64,000 bases of DNA from Dryococelus australis (Eukaryota > Arthropoda > Insecta > Phasmatodea > Phasmatidae), in contig CM057000.1 of NCBI GenBank assembly GCA_029891345.1, positions 132,978,163 through 133,042,162 of the forward strand, written 5' to 3'. The position numbers and the translations under genes were made by a program. This document shows, one piece after another, positions 44,320 to 55,796 of the stretch; the stretch's first letter is position 1, and every line of letters starts with the position of its first letter. The notes beneath the pieces were generated by a model. It was not told the origin of the DNA. It did no database searches and saw only the letters and a program-made list of their open reading frames with translations.

Positions 44320-46420
44320 ATAAGAGCAGGGAGAATGACGTTTGGGATAATGTAAACACATATTACCAACAATGGTTCTCTATCAGAATCTGGGCTCGAC
44401 ATGTATCAGCCATGTGGCGAGACTTCTCACATTGCCATCCCGTATCAACTGATCAGGCTATCATGTTTTCTTGCGGGGCATACCCTTTCCAATTTTGAAG
44501 AGTTCTCACTCGTGGTCAGTCGGAACATGTGGTTTCAATACGAAGTGTTGTGTACCTTGCCCTCAGTGGTAAAACAAAAAGGAACTGATTAGCTGAGCCA
44601 ATGAAGCTTTCCAGCCGAAATGTTATAAGGTGATCTATATTACATACACGTTGGAGTAGGGAGAAGGCGCCTAGAAAATTATATGTGGTGGTGTTGTTTC
44701 AGTTCTGTGACTCGCATACCGTCGATTACCAACAAACTGCCACCAGGAAATACACGTATACACACACATATACACCAATGTGCCTTACTACGCTTTCAAG
44801 TTTATAACGTAGGTCTTGACACATCTTGTATGTGCGCAATTTAACACTAAAATTTGATTCTTTAACAGCATTAATAAGTTCATGATTATTGGCAAAAGGA
44901 TTAATTTCGATGAGACAGCTGCACTAAAATGGAAATTTTTTTAGTGTTTAATTTACAGTACAACTACGTTCACGATGAATAACAAAAGGAGGGTTGGTTC
45001 TCAATGAGAAGGGTGCACAAATAAAAATATTTTAGTGTTAAGTACTAAAATGTTATAAATCTCCATTTGTATGAAAAGTTTCCTTTTTTTTAAACATTCC
45101 TTATGCCAATACTGGCAAAATCACGTACACTCTCGGCCCATGCAGTATTGCTTGCAGCGTAGACGTTTAAAATTTACTTATTTTACTTCGTTAACAGAAA
45201 GCAACTGATGGAAACAGAATGACCGTTATCGAAAATATATTCAATGATAGACAACTTCATTTTAATTGATTTTTTTTTCCGATATATTTCCTGATGAAAA
45301 GTTGTGGACTCATAATTTTCGCGATACTTTACGATCTCTCTGCGACATTTCGTGGTATTGCAACCCGACAGCGAATTTACAGCTGTGAAACTACCAGTTG
45401 ATATTTACAGGACGCAGCTCTCTGAGGATTCTAGAAACAGCACATAAGAATTGTCCTATTTTATTTCTGCCCTAGAAAGTACCGCGACCAGCGAGTGACC
45501 GAGGTTTACGACCACACGCTAGTGCCGCAATGTTCTCGCAGGATATATCAACCTTTGCATCCTCAGTCACACGAGGAGAGCGGGTTTATGACCAGACAGA
45601 GTTATAACTCGACACTGCGAGCCTTCGTAGTTTCATTTCGTCGCTGGGAATCTGGTAACTGGAGCCGTTGATGTCAAAGGGAGAACTTTTGCAGATAGCG
45701 CAACCAGAACTGTCTCAGTTAATAAAGAATTTACCTCCTAGTCGAGCTCGGTAAAAACGCGCCCGCGTGCTAGCTTGCGCGTTCCGTACTCAAGAACAAG
45801 ACTGCCGTTAACCTGAAAATTCCGTGAGATGGTCTTCAACGTTTTTATGGAGCTGCCAGATCGTAGGGGATCAGAGACGCCAGAATTATCACACATAAAA
45901 AAAAAAAATCCCGCTGAAAAATTTGCATTATCCATCATCAGGGCAGTGTCTCGGAGTGTGACTGACAGTTTTTTTTTTTTTTTTTTTAGGGTTTGGCTTC
46001 ACGCGCAATGTTTCCGGAAATTGCAGTGGAAGCTCTTGTTCTGAAAAGAAAATGGCGAGACGACGGGAACTTTCGGGACACACCGCCTTGTTGTAGTTCC
46101 TAGCCAAGTGTACGACCTATCTATATTCTTACATAACCACACTGGCCCAAGGTCCTCAACAAAGTACCAGGATCGACTATATTAACTCTTCTAAATTACT
46201 ACCACCGGTTGCTTCATTAATGTCAAACTTTATTACATAAACAAAACTAAACTCAATTACAAATTACACAGATACAATCAGCTCTACACTTCTTGACTCC
46301 TTCTACCTTTAGTTATATTTCAGATCTCAACTATCTTACTTATAATTACTTTAGTTATCACTTTAAATCCCTATCTCTTAGTCTATAACTACTAATTATT
46401 CTCTGATTCAATAAATACTT
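44320..46420. other. Unassigned sequence, about 2.1 kb
   Basis: No supported gene. Homopolymer T run at about 45970-45987. Short open frames only. Confidence 0.4.
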
Positions 46421-46429
46421 TAGATGAGA

Positions 46430-47000
46430 TTAATCGCCCGACACGACTCGTATCGCACCCTGCTCGCCCTTGCACTCTACTCAAGATCACCTACCACTGA
46501 CAGCCTCGAATCGTCCGGAGCTCCTCCGTCGGCTCATGTAGTGGAGATCTGGTGACGAAGGACGGCTTGCCCAAGCCTGGTCTCGACCCAGCTCCTGGAT
46601 CACCTCGGCACTGGCTGCGCCCGACGCTGCTCCAGCATCGGCAGACTCGCTGATAGGGGATCGCTCCGACACGCACCAGGTTACCAATCTCTCGGTAGGA
46701 GGGCGACGGGGTGTCGACCGTATTAACGTCCGTGGCCTGCCGGTCAGCTCATCTCAGCGCCTACCCCGCTGTCCCCTGGTCACGCTCTCTCTCTCCTGCG
46801 GGGCGTCGCCCTCGACCACGGGAAGGCGTCAACCTCGTGGACTGCTCTCCTCTCACTTGTGCCCACAACAGCGTGCGTCCGGAACGCGACGTGAGATTCT
46901 TCTGTCGCTTCCGAACGGAGGCCTCGATGACGGCAATAGCAACGTGAGGTACAGGCAAAATGTCGACCTCACCCGCTCTCTACAGCCTGGCGCCTGAGTA
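46430..47000. other. GC-rich segment
   Basis: CpG-rich with overlapping frames on both strands and no known domain. No sign of splice structure was convincing. Confidence 0.35.
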
Positions 47001-47149
47001 TAGAACAAACAAGTGTACAGAGACGAAATGGCGCTGAGGTACCCTTGATATGGACGTACCAGTCTCCTGATTGGATGCGCGAGGCTATGAAGACGGAACT
47101 TTTGTCTGACCAGCAGCGCGCAGCCGGGAAAGATTCTGTTCACAAGCTA

Positions 47150-47470
47150 AACATTAGGTACGCCGATCTCGCTGGCTGCGCACAAGCCAATCTCCGTGTC
47201 TCAACAATGAACTGCTTTTCTGCCAACACGTCTAGCGATAACGTCATGGTTTGGATTTTATGTTAGAAATCTGATCTGTAAACCAATGCTTAGAAGTATT
47301 TATACTTCCTCTAACCAATTTGTAATGCAGTTTGATTACATTAGATATAAACAAACACTTTCATCAGTGTTGACCATGTGACTTTGAAAGTTGTGTATGA
47401 TTGGGGCAGGTCAACGTTGGGTACATGCGCAGAAGACGAATAATCGGTCTACCTCATATTTAGTCTACGA
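47150..47470 (+). repeat. Dispersed repeat (30.3-kb family), uninterrupted copy
   Basis: Same order of blocks as 30480-31660 without the two type 1 insertions: GGCTGCGCACA, GAACTGCTTTTCTGCC, CCTCTAACCAATTTGTAATG, ACATGCGCAGAAGACGAATA. Confidence 0.8.
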
Positions 47471-47910
47471 TCCTGTTTTGCAATTCATGTACAAACTTTG
47501 CCGGGCAACCAAAGATCAAGAGGTCATCACTAGTAAACTTGCCCCGACGCCATCTCGAGTTCCGCCGATCTTCAGGTGGGAGGGGGGGAGGGGTGCGCGC
47601 TACTTCCAGGACCAAGTATTCTCATGCGCCCCATCACACAAGTCCGTCGACACATACGTACACAAGTGGTTATTTACAACTGAACATATTCCTATTGGCT
47701 AGGCTGCCTGCTGGCGAGCGGGTTACCAGGCACTAATTGGTGAACGGCGTCCCGGTTCCGACATGTTGCAAGCCAGTGCAGGAGTTCGCGGTATGAGAGC
47801 CGGTTTCGCCTCTGCGTTCTGAAAATCATCTGCGGCTTGGGCATACCAGGCATTAAAAAACCAAGAGCCGATAAATATTCACGATGCAATATCGACTGGC
47901 GAACATACAG

Positions 47911-48147
47911 TATAGGCTGTTCACGGTAAAGTCAGCTTTTTTGAGGCCCTAGTTACTTTTTCCTTTCAGATTGTTTTTCATATTTAAGCCCCTTCTTAAA
48001 TAAATACTGCAATGTAAGTAATAAACACGGTATGTAGACTTCCCGCACTCGGAAGTTAAAGTATAAGGCTAAAATAAAATATATCTATTGTCTATTATTC
48101 TAAACGAGAGGGCTTTTAAAAGTGCTCACTTTACCGTGAACTCCTTA
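47911..48147 (-). mobile_element. Type 3 MITE, full copy
   Basis: TATAGGCTGTTCACGGTAAA left end, GCTAAAATAAAATATATCTA inside, CACTTTACCGTGAACTCCTT right end. Confidence 0.92.
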
Positions 48148-48374
48148 CAATGAGCTAACTACATCTTCGGAACAGCAGGGCAGACGACTCACGCATCAAC
48201 GTCTGGCTGCATTTCAGAAATGAGTCAATTTTGATTGGATTTCCATTAGGCCTACCTACATTGGCTACGAAAAAAGTAACCAAAAAACGAATACAAAATA
48301 TATGGATGAGAAACGCAAATACAATCAAAACGTGATAATATAAGTAAGTTTATTTTTATATAATGACTTTTTTG

Positions 48375-48632
48375 GGGGGCCGCAGTGATTGAGTGGTTAG
48401 TCTGCTCAACTCTCACCAAGGCGAACCGGGTTCAATCCACGGCCTGGCGACTCCCAGATTTTCGCATGTGGGAATCGTGCCGGACGATGCCGAAGGTCGG
48501 CGGGTTTTCTCGGTGATCTCCCGTTTTCTCCCGCCCTTTCATTCCGGCGCTGCTCCATACTCACCTCAATCCCACTTATCGGTTCTCAAGACCTCGCTGT
48601 TAAGAGCCGCCCAAATCTCTTCAGCCATTCAC
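48375..48632 (+). mobile_element. tRNA-derived SINE copy 8, near full length
   Basis: Head GGGGCCGCAGTGATTGAGTG, B-box CGGGTTCAATCCACGG, body GGGAATCGTGCCGGACGATG, tail GCCGCCCAAATCTCTTCAGC. Confidence 0.95.
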
Positions 48633-48795
48633 ATTTTCATTGGAAGTGTGTTTCTCGTCCATATATTGTGTTATTCGTTTTTTTTTTTGGTTACATTTTC
48701 TTATGTCATTTTAGGCAAAGGAGATCCAATCGAAATTCTAACTCACATAACTAGGTTGCGGTAGTGTATAGGTGAGAGCAGGCAAGGTATGCTGT

Positions 48796-48983
48796 GTTGT
48801 CCAGTTCGACGATAAGCACGTGTTTCAGCTCCAGAACGCTACTTGCTGTAAAGCACAATCTGTTCGCGAGTGGTTTGTGGACAACAGGGTCCCGGAAATG
48901 GACTGGCCAGCCCGGAGCCTCGAACTCTTATTCCGTCGAGCACCTCTGGCATGAACTGAAACGACAACTGCGTTGCTAAAAAC
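48796..48983 (+). pseudogene. Tc1-type transposase fragment, frameshifted
   Basis: The segment VFQLQNATCCKAQSVREWF corresponds to the FQQDNAPCHKA...V..WF block around the second catalytic residue, here with N for D. MDWPARS follows, then after a +1 shift EHLWHELKRQLR, the usual sequence after SPDLNPIE. Only about 60 codons remain. It belongs to a different subfamily from the 5.8-kb relic. Confidence 0.8.
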
Positions 48984-49001
48984 CCAACGACCCGCATCAC
49001 C

Positions 49002-49432
49002 AAAGGCTATTCACGATAAAGTGAGCACTTCTGAAATACCTAAGAAAAAAAGCCACTGCTACTGTCATATGTTTTTACGGACGCACTGGGTGACATGCGA
49101 CCAGTAAAGTTGGTAACGATTGACGGAAAGTAGTTCCATATCTTAACGTCGAATTAAAAGTGCTAGGTTACCCATTTGTGATAACTTGAAATATTTATTT
49201 TGCTTTCTGCCTTTCTGTTGTTTTTAATGCATCGAAGTATAAGAATGAGCAGATTTGTAAAATATTTTATTTTCCAATAATTTCACAGTTTCACTATACC
49301 AACGTATGAATAAAGTGATGAGGTCAATGGCAATGTTAATTTTAGATACGGTGGAAAAATACACAACGAGCATACGAGTAGATCTTAAGGAGAGCTTTCA
49401 AAAGTGCTCATTTTACCGCGAACAGCCTATAA
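49002..49432 (-). mobile_element. Type 1 MITE, copy
   Basis: AAAGGCTATTCACGATAAAG left end, CCAGTAAAGTTGGTAACGAT inside, TTTTACCGCGAACAGCCTAT right end. Inserted just after the transposase fragment. Confidence 0.95.
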
Positions 49433-49740
49433 CTGCACTTGCTACAGCGTTGCAGAAGACTGGTCGGCCATTCCCTGGGATCCACGCGGACACCGGGTTG
49501 ACAGTTTTCCCGCAGGGTTCGAGCTGTAATAAAGGCCCTCCTCTTATTAATATCCGCTACTGGGAAGTATATGTGAGGGATGCTTATAGGACAGTTTCGC
49601 GTGGGTGTCCGGATATATTTGATTGGATAGTGGCCTACCTACTTCAGCAAGTTAAAGTGTTCCATTCTTATAAAAACAATAAGTCTATTGAAAATTCTAA
49701 TGGGAACAAACAAGTTCACACTGAGAAAAAAAGTGGTTAA
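49433..49740 (+). CDS. Coding-like fragment, unidentified
   Basis: An open frame of about 100 codons continues out of the type 1 MITE and ends at TAA 49738-49740. It contains GRPFPGIHADTGLTVFPQGS, then INIRYWEVYVRDAYRTVSRG and CPDIFDWIVAYLLQQVKVF, with an ordinary amino-acid mix and no repeat character. The last about 20 bp overlap the next element. There is no own ATG, so at best it is an exon piece or a fragment of an old gene or element. The family is not recognised. A weak acceptor-like GCTACAGCGTTGCAG lies near 49460. Confidence 0.3.
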
Positions 49741-50256
49741 CAGGAACCATCTAGACATCATCCATCGAGGTTAAAATAGAGACAGTCATCGGGTGGGTTA
49801 AAGGTATCATCTAAATACTGTGAACATAGATAGAAATACCAACAAAACCGTTGTTTGGACTCCTACATGTGTTCGTATTTATTATACAAATGGTTGCTAC
49901 AGTAGAGCATTGAGTTCCTACTACAAACCAGACAGTGCTTTCAACAGAATGACTTCAACAATATTTGAATCGTTTCCACAACTATCAGAATTGCAATAAC
50001 TTAACGGAATGTTCTGTTGCCAGTAATGAACAGTTGTGTGATCGGATTTGAAGGTAGCAGCAACAGAACATCCGGTTAGGTTAAAACAATCCTAATATTG
50101 TTGAAATGGTTCTGTTGGAGGTACTATATATTTTGTAGCAGGTAGAAACACAGTGGTCTACTGTAGAAACCACGTGGTAAAAATATCAATGGTACGTACA
50201 ATCTATCCTATGGCAGTTTAGATAGTTCCCATAGAAATACTTATTTTTCTTAGTGC
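49717..50256. mobile_element. CACTGAGAAAA-ended element, 540 bp
   Basis: Left CACACTGAGAAAAAAAGTGG, complement of the right end GCACTAAGAAAAATAAGTAT. Internal AACAGAACAT(C)CGGTTA-type repeats; no coding capacity. Confidence 0.65.
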
Positions 50257-50278
50257 ATCAGTGTTGACTATATGGGCG

Positions 50279-50857
50279 ACGTTCCAAAACTTTACTCTGT
50301 GAGTAAACTTTTCTATTTAGCTGCCGCAAAACACTCTATGAGTTAATGTTTTACTAGCTCATGGCTGTGTCCCAAAACTGCAGAGTAATTACTCTGAACA
50401 TTTTGCCAGAGTAAAACTTTTACACGCACTATTTCAGCGAAAAGGTAAACTGAAAATGGCAGGAAGTTTAGAACAATTAAATAAAACTGAAAGGAAACGT
50501 GGACGCTCCAGTTACAGACACACACGAGCAAAATACAAATTGGGAGTTATCAAATTAATATTTTTACTTAAAAGTCAACGTGTATAAACTGTCCACTTTT
50601 AGATGTAATGTTTACGATAACTTACGGTAAATAAAACTATTAATGTCTATAACTTTTTTTTTTTTTTTTGAAAAGGAAGAATTTGGGGAAAGAAATAAAT
50701 ATTTTTTGGGATTTACGTTGGTTACCTAACCAGTACATATTTGTAATCACAGCGTACTACTTACATAATGTTCGTTCCGAAACCACGTTTACTTTTGCTT
50801 TCCTTAACTTTTACACTATGTTGTTTTACTCTACTCTCGGAGTAACGTTTCGGAACG
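50279..50857. mobile_element. 579-bp TIR element, full copy (fragment at 1.8-2.1 kb)
   Basis: Left GACGTTCCAAAACTTTACTC; complement of the right end GCGTTCCGAAACGTTACTCC. A T19 run lies at about 50650. The right half matches 1842-2058. Confidence 0.75.
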
Positions 50858-51081
50858 CGGTCGGGACTGGCAGTCGTTTAAACCCTTTCAAACCCACTTT
50901 GGTTTACGGTTTCGGGTGTTGCAAACAAAAAACAACAATGATGTGTGCAATACTGGAGTCAACGTGACACTTGTTTCGTTTTCATAGTCAATGAGCTTTA
51001 GTCTATATGTTCGACTGCAGTTATATGAACCAATTAGAGCCTAGACTAGTATGCCGGTTTGCGAATCATTTACCCACAGGT

Positions 51082-51500
51082 ATTAGTTGTTCGCGGTAAA
51101 CTGAGCACTTTTGAAAGCCCTGTTTAAGATCTACTTGTATGCACGTTGTGTATTATTTCACCTTATGTAAATTTAACACTGCCATGGGTCTCGTCATTTG
51201 ATTCATACATCGATCAAGTGGAACAGTGAAATTATTAGAAAAGTAAATATTTTACAAATCTGTTCGTTTTAATGCCTCGGTGCATTAAAACAAAACCAGT
51301 AAGCAAAATAAATACTTCAAGTTATCACATATAGTAACCTAACAATTTTTATTCGACGTTAAGATAAGGAACTACTTTCTCTGCAACGTTGCCAACTTTA
51401 CTGGGCGCGTTTCATTCAGTGTGCCCGATAAAATGTATGCAAGTACGAGCAGTGACTTTTTCTAAGGTTTATTTTAAAAGTGCTCACTTTATCACTTTAA
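51082..51500 (+). mobile_element. Type 1 MITE, right end decayed
   Basis: TAGTTGTTCGCGGTAAACTG left end, GTTTAAGATCTACTTGTATG, and right CTCACTTTATCACTTTAAG where the terminal bases are lost. Confidence 0.9.
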
Positions 51501-51550
51501 GATCATTCGTCACTGAGTTTTTCAGTGTGCTGTAGGGACCACAAATTACC

Positions 51551-51790
51551 TATAGGCTGTTCGCGGTAAATTGAGTACTTTTGATGTCCTAGTTACTTTT
51601 TCCGTTCAGCCATATTTAACCATTCTGTCAGCTTTTAAAATAAATATTGCCATGCATGTAACAAAAGCAATGTGTATATTCCACAGCACTCGAAAGTTTA
51701 CGCCTAAAGCTAAAATAAAATAAATTTACTAACTGTTATTCCGAATGAGAGTGCTTTAAAACGTGCTCACTTGACCGTGAATAGCCTATA
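51551..51790 (-). mobile_element. Type 3 MITE, full copy
   Basis: TATAGGCTGTTCGCGGTAAA left end, GCTCACTTGACCGTGAATAG and CCTATA at the right. Confidence 0.93.
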
Positions 51791-51799
51791 CACGTGCGT

Positions 51800-52095
51800 A
51801 ATGTACACTAGGTCTGAATGGGTTAAGCGAACTTTGGGGACATGCGCAGAAGGCGTTAAAAGTCCGTCTCGGTCGTGGGAAGTGCATGTGGGAGAGCGGC
51901 CAGGTAAGTATAGCGCCGCCATGGCAGGGCGTGCTCTGGTCTGGCGGCTGTCGAGCCTTGCCTATGCCAGGCGCGTACTTACTGTAGCCGAGACATCACG
52001 CTCTGCTGCACGCCCGGCCACGCGACACGCCGCAGCCACTCACTGCCTTCTAGCTTACATTCCTACCCCCCCCCTTCCCCTTCTTTCCTCTTACA
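51800..52095. other. GC-rich segment between two type 3 MITEs
   Basis: CpG-rich 300-bp unit. ACATGCGCAGAAGGCG near 51840 recalls the end of the 30.3-kb repeat. The 116-codon frame here shows no domain and uses MITE sequence at both ends. Confidence 0.4.
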
Positions 52096-52096
52096 G

Positions 52097-52341
52097 CTAC
52101 ACGCTATTCACGGCAAAGTGAAAACTTTTGAAAGCCTTCTCATTTAGAATAATAGTCAATAAATGTATTTTATTTTAGCCTTAGACGTTAACTCCCGATT
52201 GCGGTAGAATATACAATCTGTGTTTATTGCTTTCATGACAATATTTTTTTTTTTAAGAAGGTTGTTACAGAATAAATAATAGCTGAAAGAAGAAAGTAAC
52301 GAAGGCCTCAAGAGTGCTCACTTTACCATGACCAGCATATA
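52097..52341 (+). mobile_element. Type 3 MITE, full copy
   Basis: TACACGCTATTCACGGCAAA left end, AATAATAGTCAATAAATGTA inside, CACTTTACCATGACCAGCAT right end. Confidence 0.9.
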
Positions 52342-52850
52342 ACCTCCATGGCTAAAGCCCGTGCCACACTGTCAAATCTTTTCCGGCAAACTGCTTCCAA
52401 TAAACGTGGTCAAGTAAAGTTGGGGACAGTTTTGACGTCATCGAAACGTCATAAACGCCGCCATATTTGTCTGAAAAAGTACGATGGCTTCATTTTCCAT
52501 CATACATTTGAAAATTGGAGCGGTCCTGAAATTTATTTAATGTTTGATGGCCTCAGCCAATCAGAATCGTGCACGACAAAAATAGACGTCAAAAAAACTT
52601 ACAATAACGAACAATCGCTGGAAACGAAGTAAGTTATGAAAATAATTAATTTATGTAGAAGCTGTCTGGACATGAATGTTATCTTAAGTGAATATTCCAC
52701 ATAATATTACGAACTCAGAGGCATTAAATTTCTTTGTGCAGGAAACATATCTTATAAATAAAACTTTAATTTAGTAAAGAAACGAAAATAAATTACAACA
52801 TTCCTTACATTTCTTCCTGCAATGGACCGCATGGAAAACTAAAGCATACG
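52342..52850. other. Unassigned sequence with a 94-codon frame
   Basis: Plus-strand frame 52348-52632 begins MAKARATLSNLFRQT and is basic, but no domain is recognised and no splice context is clear. Confidence 0.3.
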
Positions 52851-52852
52851 CA

Positions 52853-53045
52853 AGGCTTTAAAAAGTGCTCAGTTTACCGTGAACAGCCTATACTGGCATG
52901 CACGTTCTATATTCCTGTATTATAAGTAACATTGACATGGTCCACATAACTTTATTCATGGTTCGGCCAAGCGGAGCTGTAAAATTATTAATTGCAGTAA
53001 ATATTTTAGAAACTTGCTAATTCTTACGTTTAGATGCATTACCGA
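52853..53045 (+). mobile_element. Fragmented type 1 MITE
   Basis: A terminal piece (AAAAAGTGCTCAGTTTACCG, GAACAGCCTATA) is joined to type 1 interior sequence (GCATGCACGTTCTATATTCC to TTTAGATGCATTA) in an order not seen in intact copies. Confidence 0.7.
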
Positions 53046-53473
53046 GCGAGGCATAGTGCGGTAATTCTTCCATAATGTAAGTTTTATTTTGTATTCGTAA
53101 AAGGAATTTTCGGAAAACAGTTGCCAAGGTATTTATGTGAATCTGAAAATGAATTAGAGTAAATTGCACAAAATCTTTGTGAGGAATGTGTAAAACTTAC
53201 GATGAATTTTAACAAGCAATTTTTTTATACTTGAAAGTTATCACAAACAATGAGCTGCATAAACAACTTCGTACTTTTTATAAAATAATTTTCTTGTAAT
53301 TGTACAATATTTCAGCTGTAAGGTTAAAATAATAATATTTGGCTACAAGTTTCCACAGCAATGTTTGTAACAAGTAGAGACATTTGTTACTGTGCGAGTG
53401 AAGTATAATAGCGATGTGGTAAGCCAATGGACTCGCATTCTGGCTGAAATGGTTCCTTAATACAGGCCATCGC

Positions 53474-53770
53474 TAGGGCCACCTGTTTTTCGTGAAAATA
53501 TTTACGTTTACACCAGATTTCAATATCCCATGTGCACAATTGCAGTCTTCATTTGGCTATTGGCCCCTTGGCTTTGTGCGAAGACTTGACTTCTACACAA
53601 GTGAACCAATCAGAATTAAGTTTCTCGGATACTGGCCGTCCATGATTCGCGGGCAGACACATATAAGACGCGTAACAATTCAAACGATCCAATCAGGAAC
53701 ATGGTCTGATGTGAAGTGTTTTGGATCACAAATTGTCATGAAATATTTTCGTGGAAAACAGGTGCCCCTA
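53474..53770 (+). mobile_element. hAT-like MITE, 297 bp, 8-bp target duplication
   Basis: TSD GCCATCGC at 53466-53473 and 53771-53778. Ends TAGGGCCACCTGTTTTTCGT and (complement) TAGGGGCACCTGTTTTCCAC. An 8-bp duplication with TAGGG-type ends is characteristic of hAT transposons. The 123-codon frame inside is not a gene. Confidence 0.93.
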
Positions 53771-53967
53771 GCCATCGCCGATTGCACATCACAATTCCTT
53801 CATCGAGAGTGTTTCCTAGTCGCTAATCAGCCGCACGAAACACTCCAAATCAAAGAAACATAAAGCTAAAGAAATAATTTCAGTTGTCACCAACATTCAC
53901 ATATTTTTTAAAAATTAAACGTTAAGGCGTGCTACTACTTAATCTCCATCATTACCACGTCACATCT

Positions 53968-54270
53968 TGGTCCATTCATGATTAATTCCAAGGTTTACGA
54001 AGCCTCACTGAAACAAAGCTTAACCAGGTCTTGAAAATTACACCAGAAGGAAAAAATACCACATTCGTGCACATTCACTTCAGTAATATTTTATGTGGGA
54101 ACTATTTATTACTGTAAATTTGCATTACATCTATTTACTTTATTTTTATTCATATTAATTGTAAACAAAATACTACAGTTAATAGATTAATAATATTATA
54201 ATTTATAGATTAATTACCGTTATTAGTAAAATTTTAATTTAACAGGCGTATGAAACGCATATGATAGATG
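53968..54270 (-). mobile_element. Type 2 MITE, truncated by the next element
   Basis: TTGGTCCATTCATGATTAAT left end, AAACAAAGCTTAACCAGGTC; stops at GCATATGATAGATGAT where the GACCTGCAAA element begins. Confidence 0.82.
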
Positions 54271-54272
54271 AT

Positions 54273-54548
54273 TAGAGACCTGCAAAATTCGCGTTATTAA
54301 ACACGCGTACCTTTGAGATACGTGTGTATTTGGACCATGCTTCATTTGACACGGCCTGGGTAACTTTTCGCCAATAAATGAACACTCCACAATTGTGTGC
54401 TCCAATAAGCGCAGTTTTGTCAGAAAGGGAGTGACTTCACATATGCGTAGCAGCCAATGGAGACACGACACCGGCCTCAGTGTCTGCATACAGTACTGTG
54501 AAGTTTAGCCTGGTGCCAAATGATAACGCGAATTATGAAAGGTTTGAG
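54273..54548 (+). mobile_element. GACCTGCAAA-ended MITE, copy 3
   Basis: TAGAGACCTGCAAAATTCGC left end, AGCCAATGGAGACACGACAC and TGGTGCCAAATGATAACGCG at the right; the last bases are diverged. Confidence 0.85.
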
Positions 54549-54568
54549 GGGTGGGGGGGGGGGGGGGG
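54549..54568 (+). repeat. G-rich homopolymer tract
   Basis: About 20 bp, nearly all G, followed by GGCCGCGGCGGTGTGGTGGT which resembles a tRNA-type SINE head (about 54568-54605). Confidence 0.75.
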
Positions 54569-54569
54569 C

Positions 54570-54840
54570 CGCGGCGGTGTGGTGGTGAGGCATGCGCCTC
54601 GTAAAACTACGTTCCTCCGCTCCCAATTTTGCCAGCCCGCTTCGTCACCGGCGGGGCGCGACGAGGAAGACTGCGTTATCTACAACCAGCACGAAATAAA
54701 CTTTCCCAGGAAAAACATGCGTGTGTCGATACCTAAAACTATTCAGAATTACGACGGAAAGCCTGCCCCGGCAGGCCGACGTACGTACAGCAGCAAGGTA
54801 TCTTCTGGCGGCCGTACATAGATTGCGGCTGTTTAGCGCA
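54570..54840. other. GC-rich segment before a type 3 MITE
   Basis: The possible second SINE head is followed by mixed GC-rich sequence. No gene recognised. Confidence 0.35.
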
Positions 54841-54843
54841 CTC

Positions 54844-55073
54844 GAGCTGTTCACGATGAAGTGAGCACTTTTTAAGGCCTCTCCCAAAAGACATTAACCG
54901 CTAATAAACATATCTCATTGCAGCCTCAGGCATTAAAATTTGAAGGTGGTGAAATGTAATCACTGTGTTTATTGATCACGTTGCAATAATTATATAGAAA
55001 AGCAGCAGGAAGATATAAATTGGATGAAAGGAAGGGCCTTGAAAAGTGCTCACTTTACCGTGAACAGCCTATA
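54844..55073 (+). mobile_element. Type 3 MITE, full copy
   Basis: GAGCTGTTCACGATGAAGTG left end, CTAATAAACATATCTCATTG inside, CACTTTACCGTGAACAGCCT right end. Confidence 0.92.
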
Positions 55074-55439
55074 GACTGGCAGCCGAGTGTAGGTGATAGT
55101 TTGACCCGATTGCGTCAGAAAGCGCTGCAGTCGCAGTGGTTGCAGGGCCGGATGCTTAAACACGTGGCAGGAACTGTGGCGCCGGAAATAGCTGTTCAAC
55201 CAATATTTTTCAATGTAATATAATATTATCGAGAGTTACATGGGCCCTGATTGGCCGGAGACTCTCGTTACTCCCTCCTTGGGAGGGGTAAAATTTCAGT
55301 GTATAACGCCAGGAGTTTTGTCGTGTGGGCACTCCTGGACGTTCAGCTCACAGTTAAGCACTTTAAAAATATGTCGTAAAAGGAATAATATTTTTGGCCC
55401 GTCTGGCCATTGTCATGATGACGTCTTTTGCGTCATGGC

Positions 55440-55562
55440 AGGTAGAAATAATTAGGTATTTCATGAATAAAATACAGAAATTTTCTGAATGAAATAATCG
55501 GCTGAATAAATGTTTTCCGAAGGTTCGCTTGAGAAGTGGTCAGTACCCCGTGAACAGCCTGT
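55440..55562 (+). mobile_element. Type 3-like MITE, right end only
   Basis: CCGAAGGTTCGCTTGAGAAG then TACCCCGTGAACAGCCTGTA. The interior differs from other type 3 copies. Confidence 0.55.
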
Positions 55563-55795
55563 ATATGGAGGGGCAGCGAGCGTAATTAGAAACAAGCGCG
55601 GGTATATACAAGTGGGGAGGAGGAGGAGGAGGCGATGAGGCCGTCTGCCAGTTGCGCGGGAGATTCTCGTCACGTGCGAGGGAAAACATCGACGCGACGT
55701 CGGGACGTGTGGCATCCCTGGACCGGTCCTGAACGTGCTCACACCGCCATTCCTGCTCCTGGAAACACGACAACCTGCCTGCACGCGTCGCCAAA
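55563..55795. other. GC-rich segment between MITE ends
   Basis: CpG-rich with a (GGA)n run at 55613-55632; bounded by a MITE end at 55562 and a type 2 copy at 55797. Confidence 0.4.
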
Positions 55796-55796
55796 T

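Noticed and set aside
53492-53863. 123-codon plus-strand frame
   Set aside because: Lies almost entirely within the hAT-like MITE, which is non-coding in its other copies.
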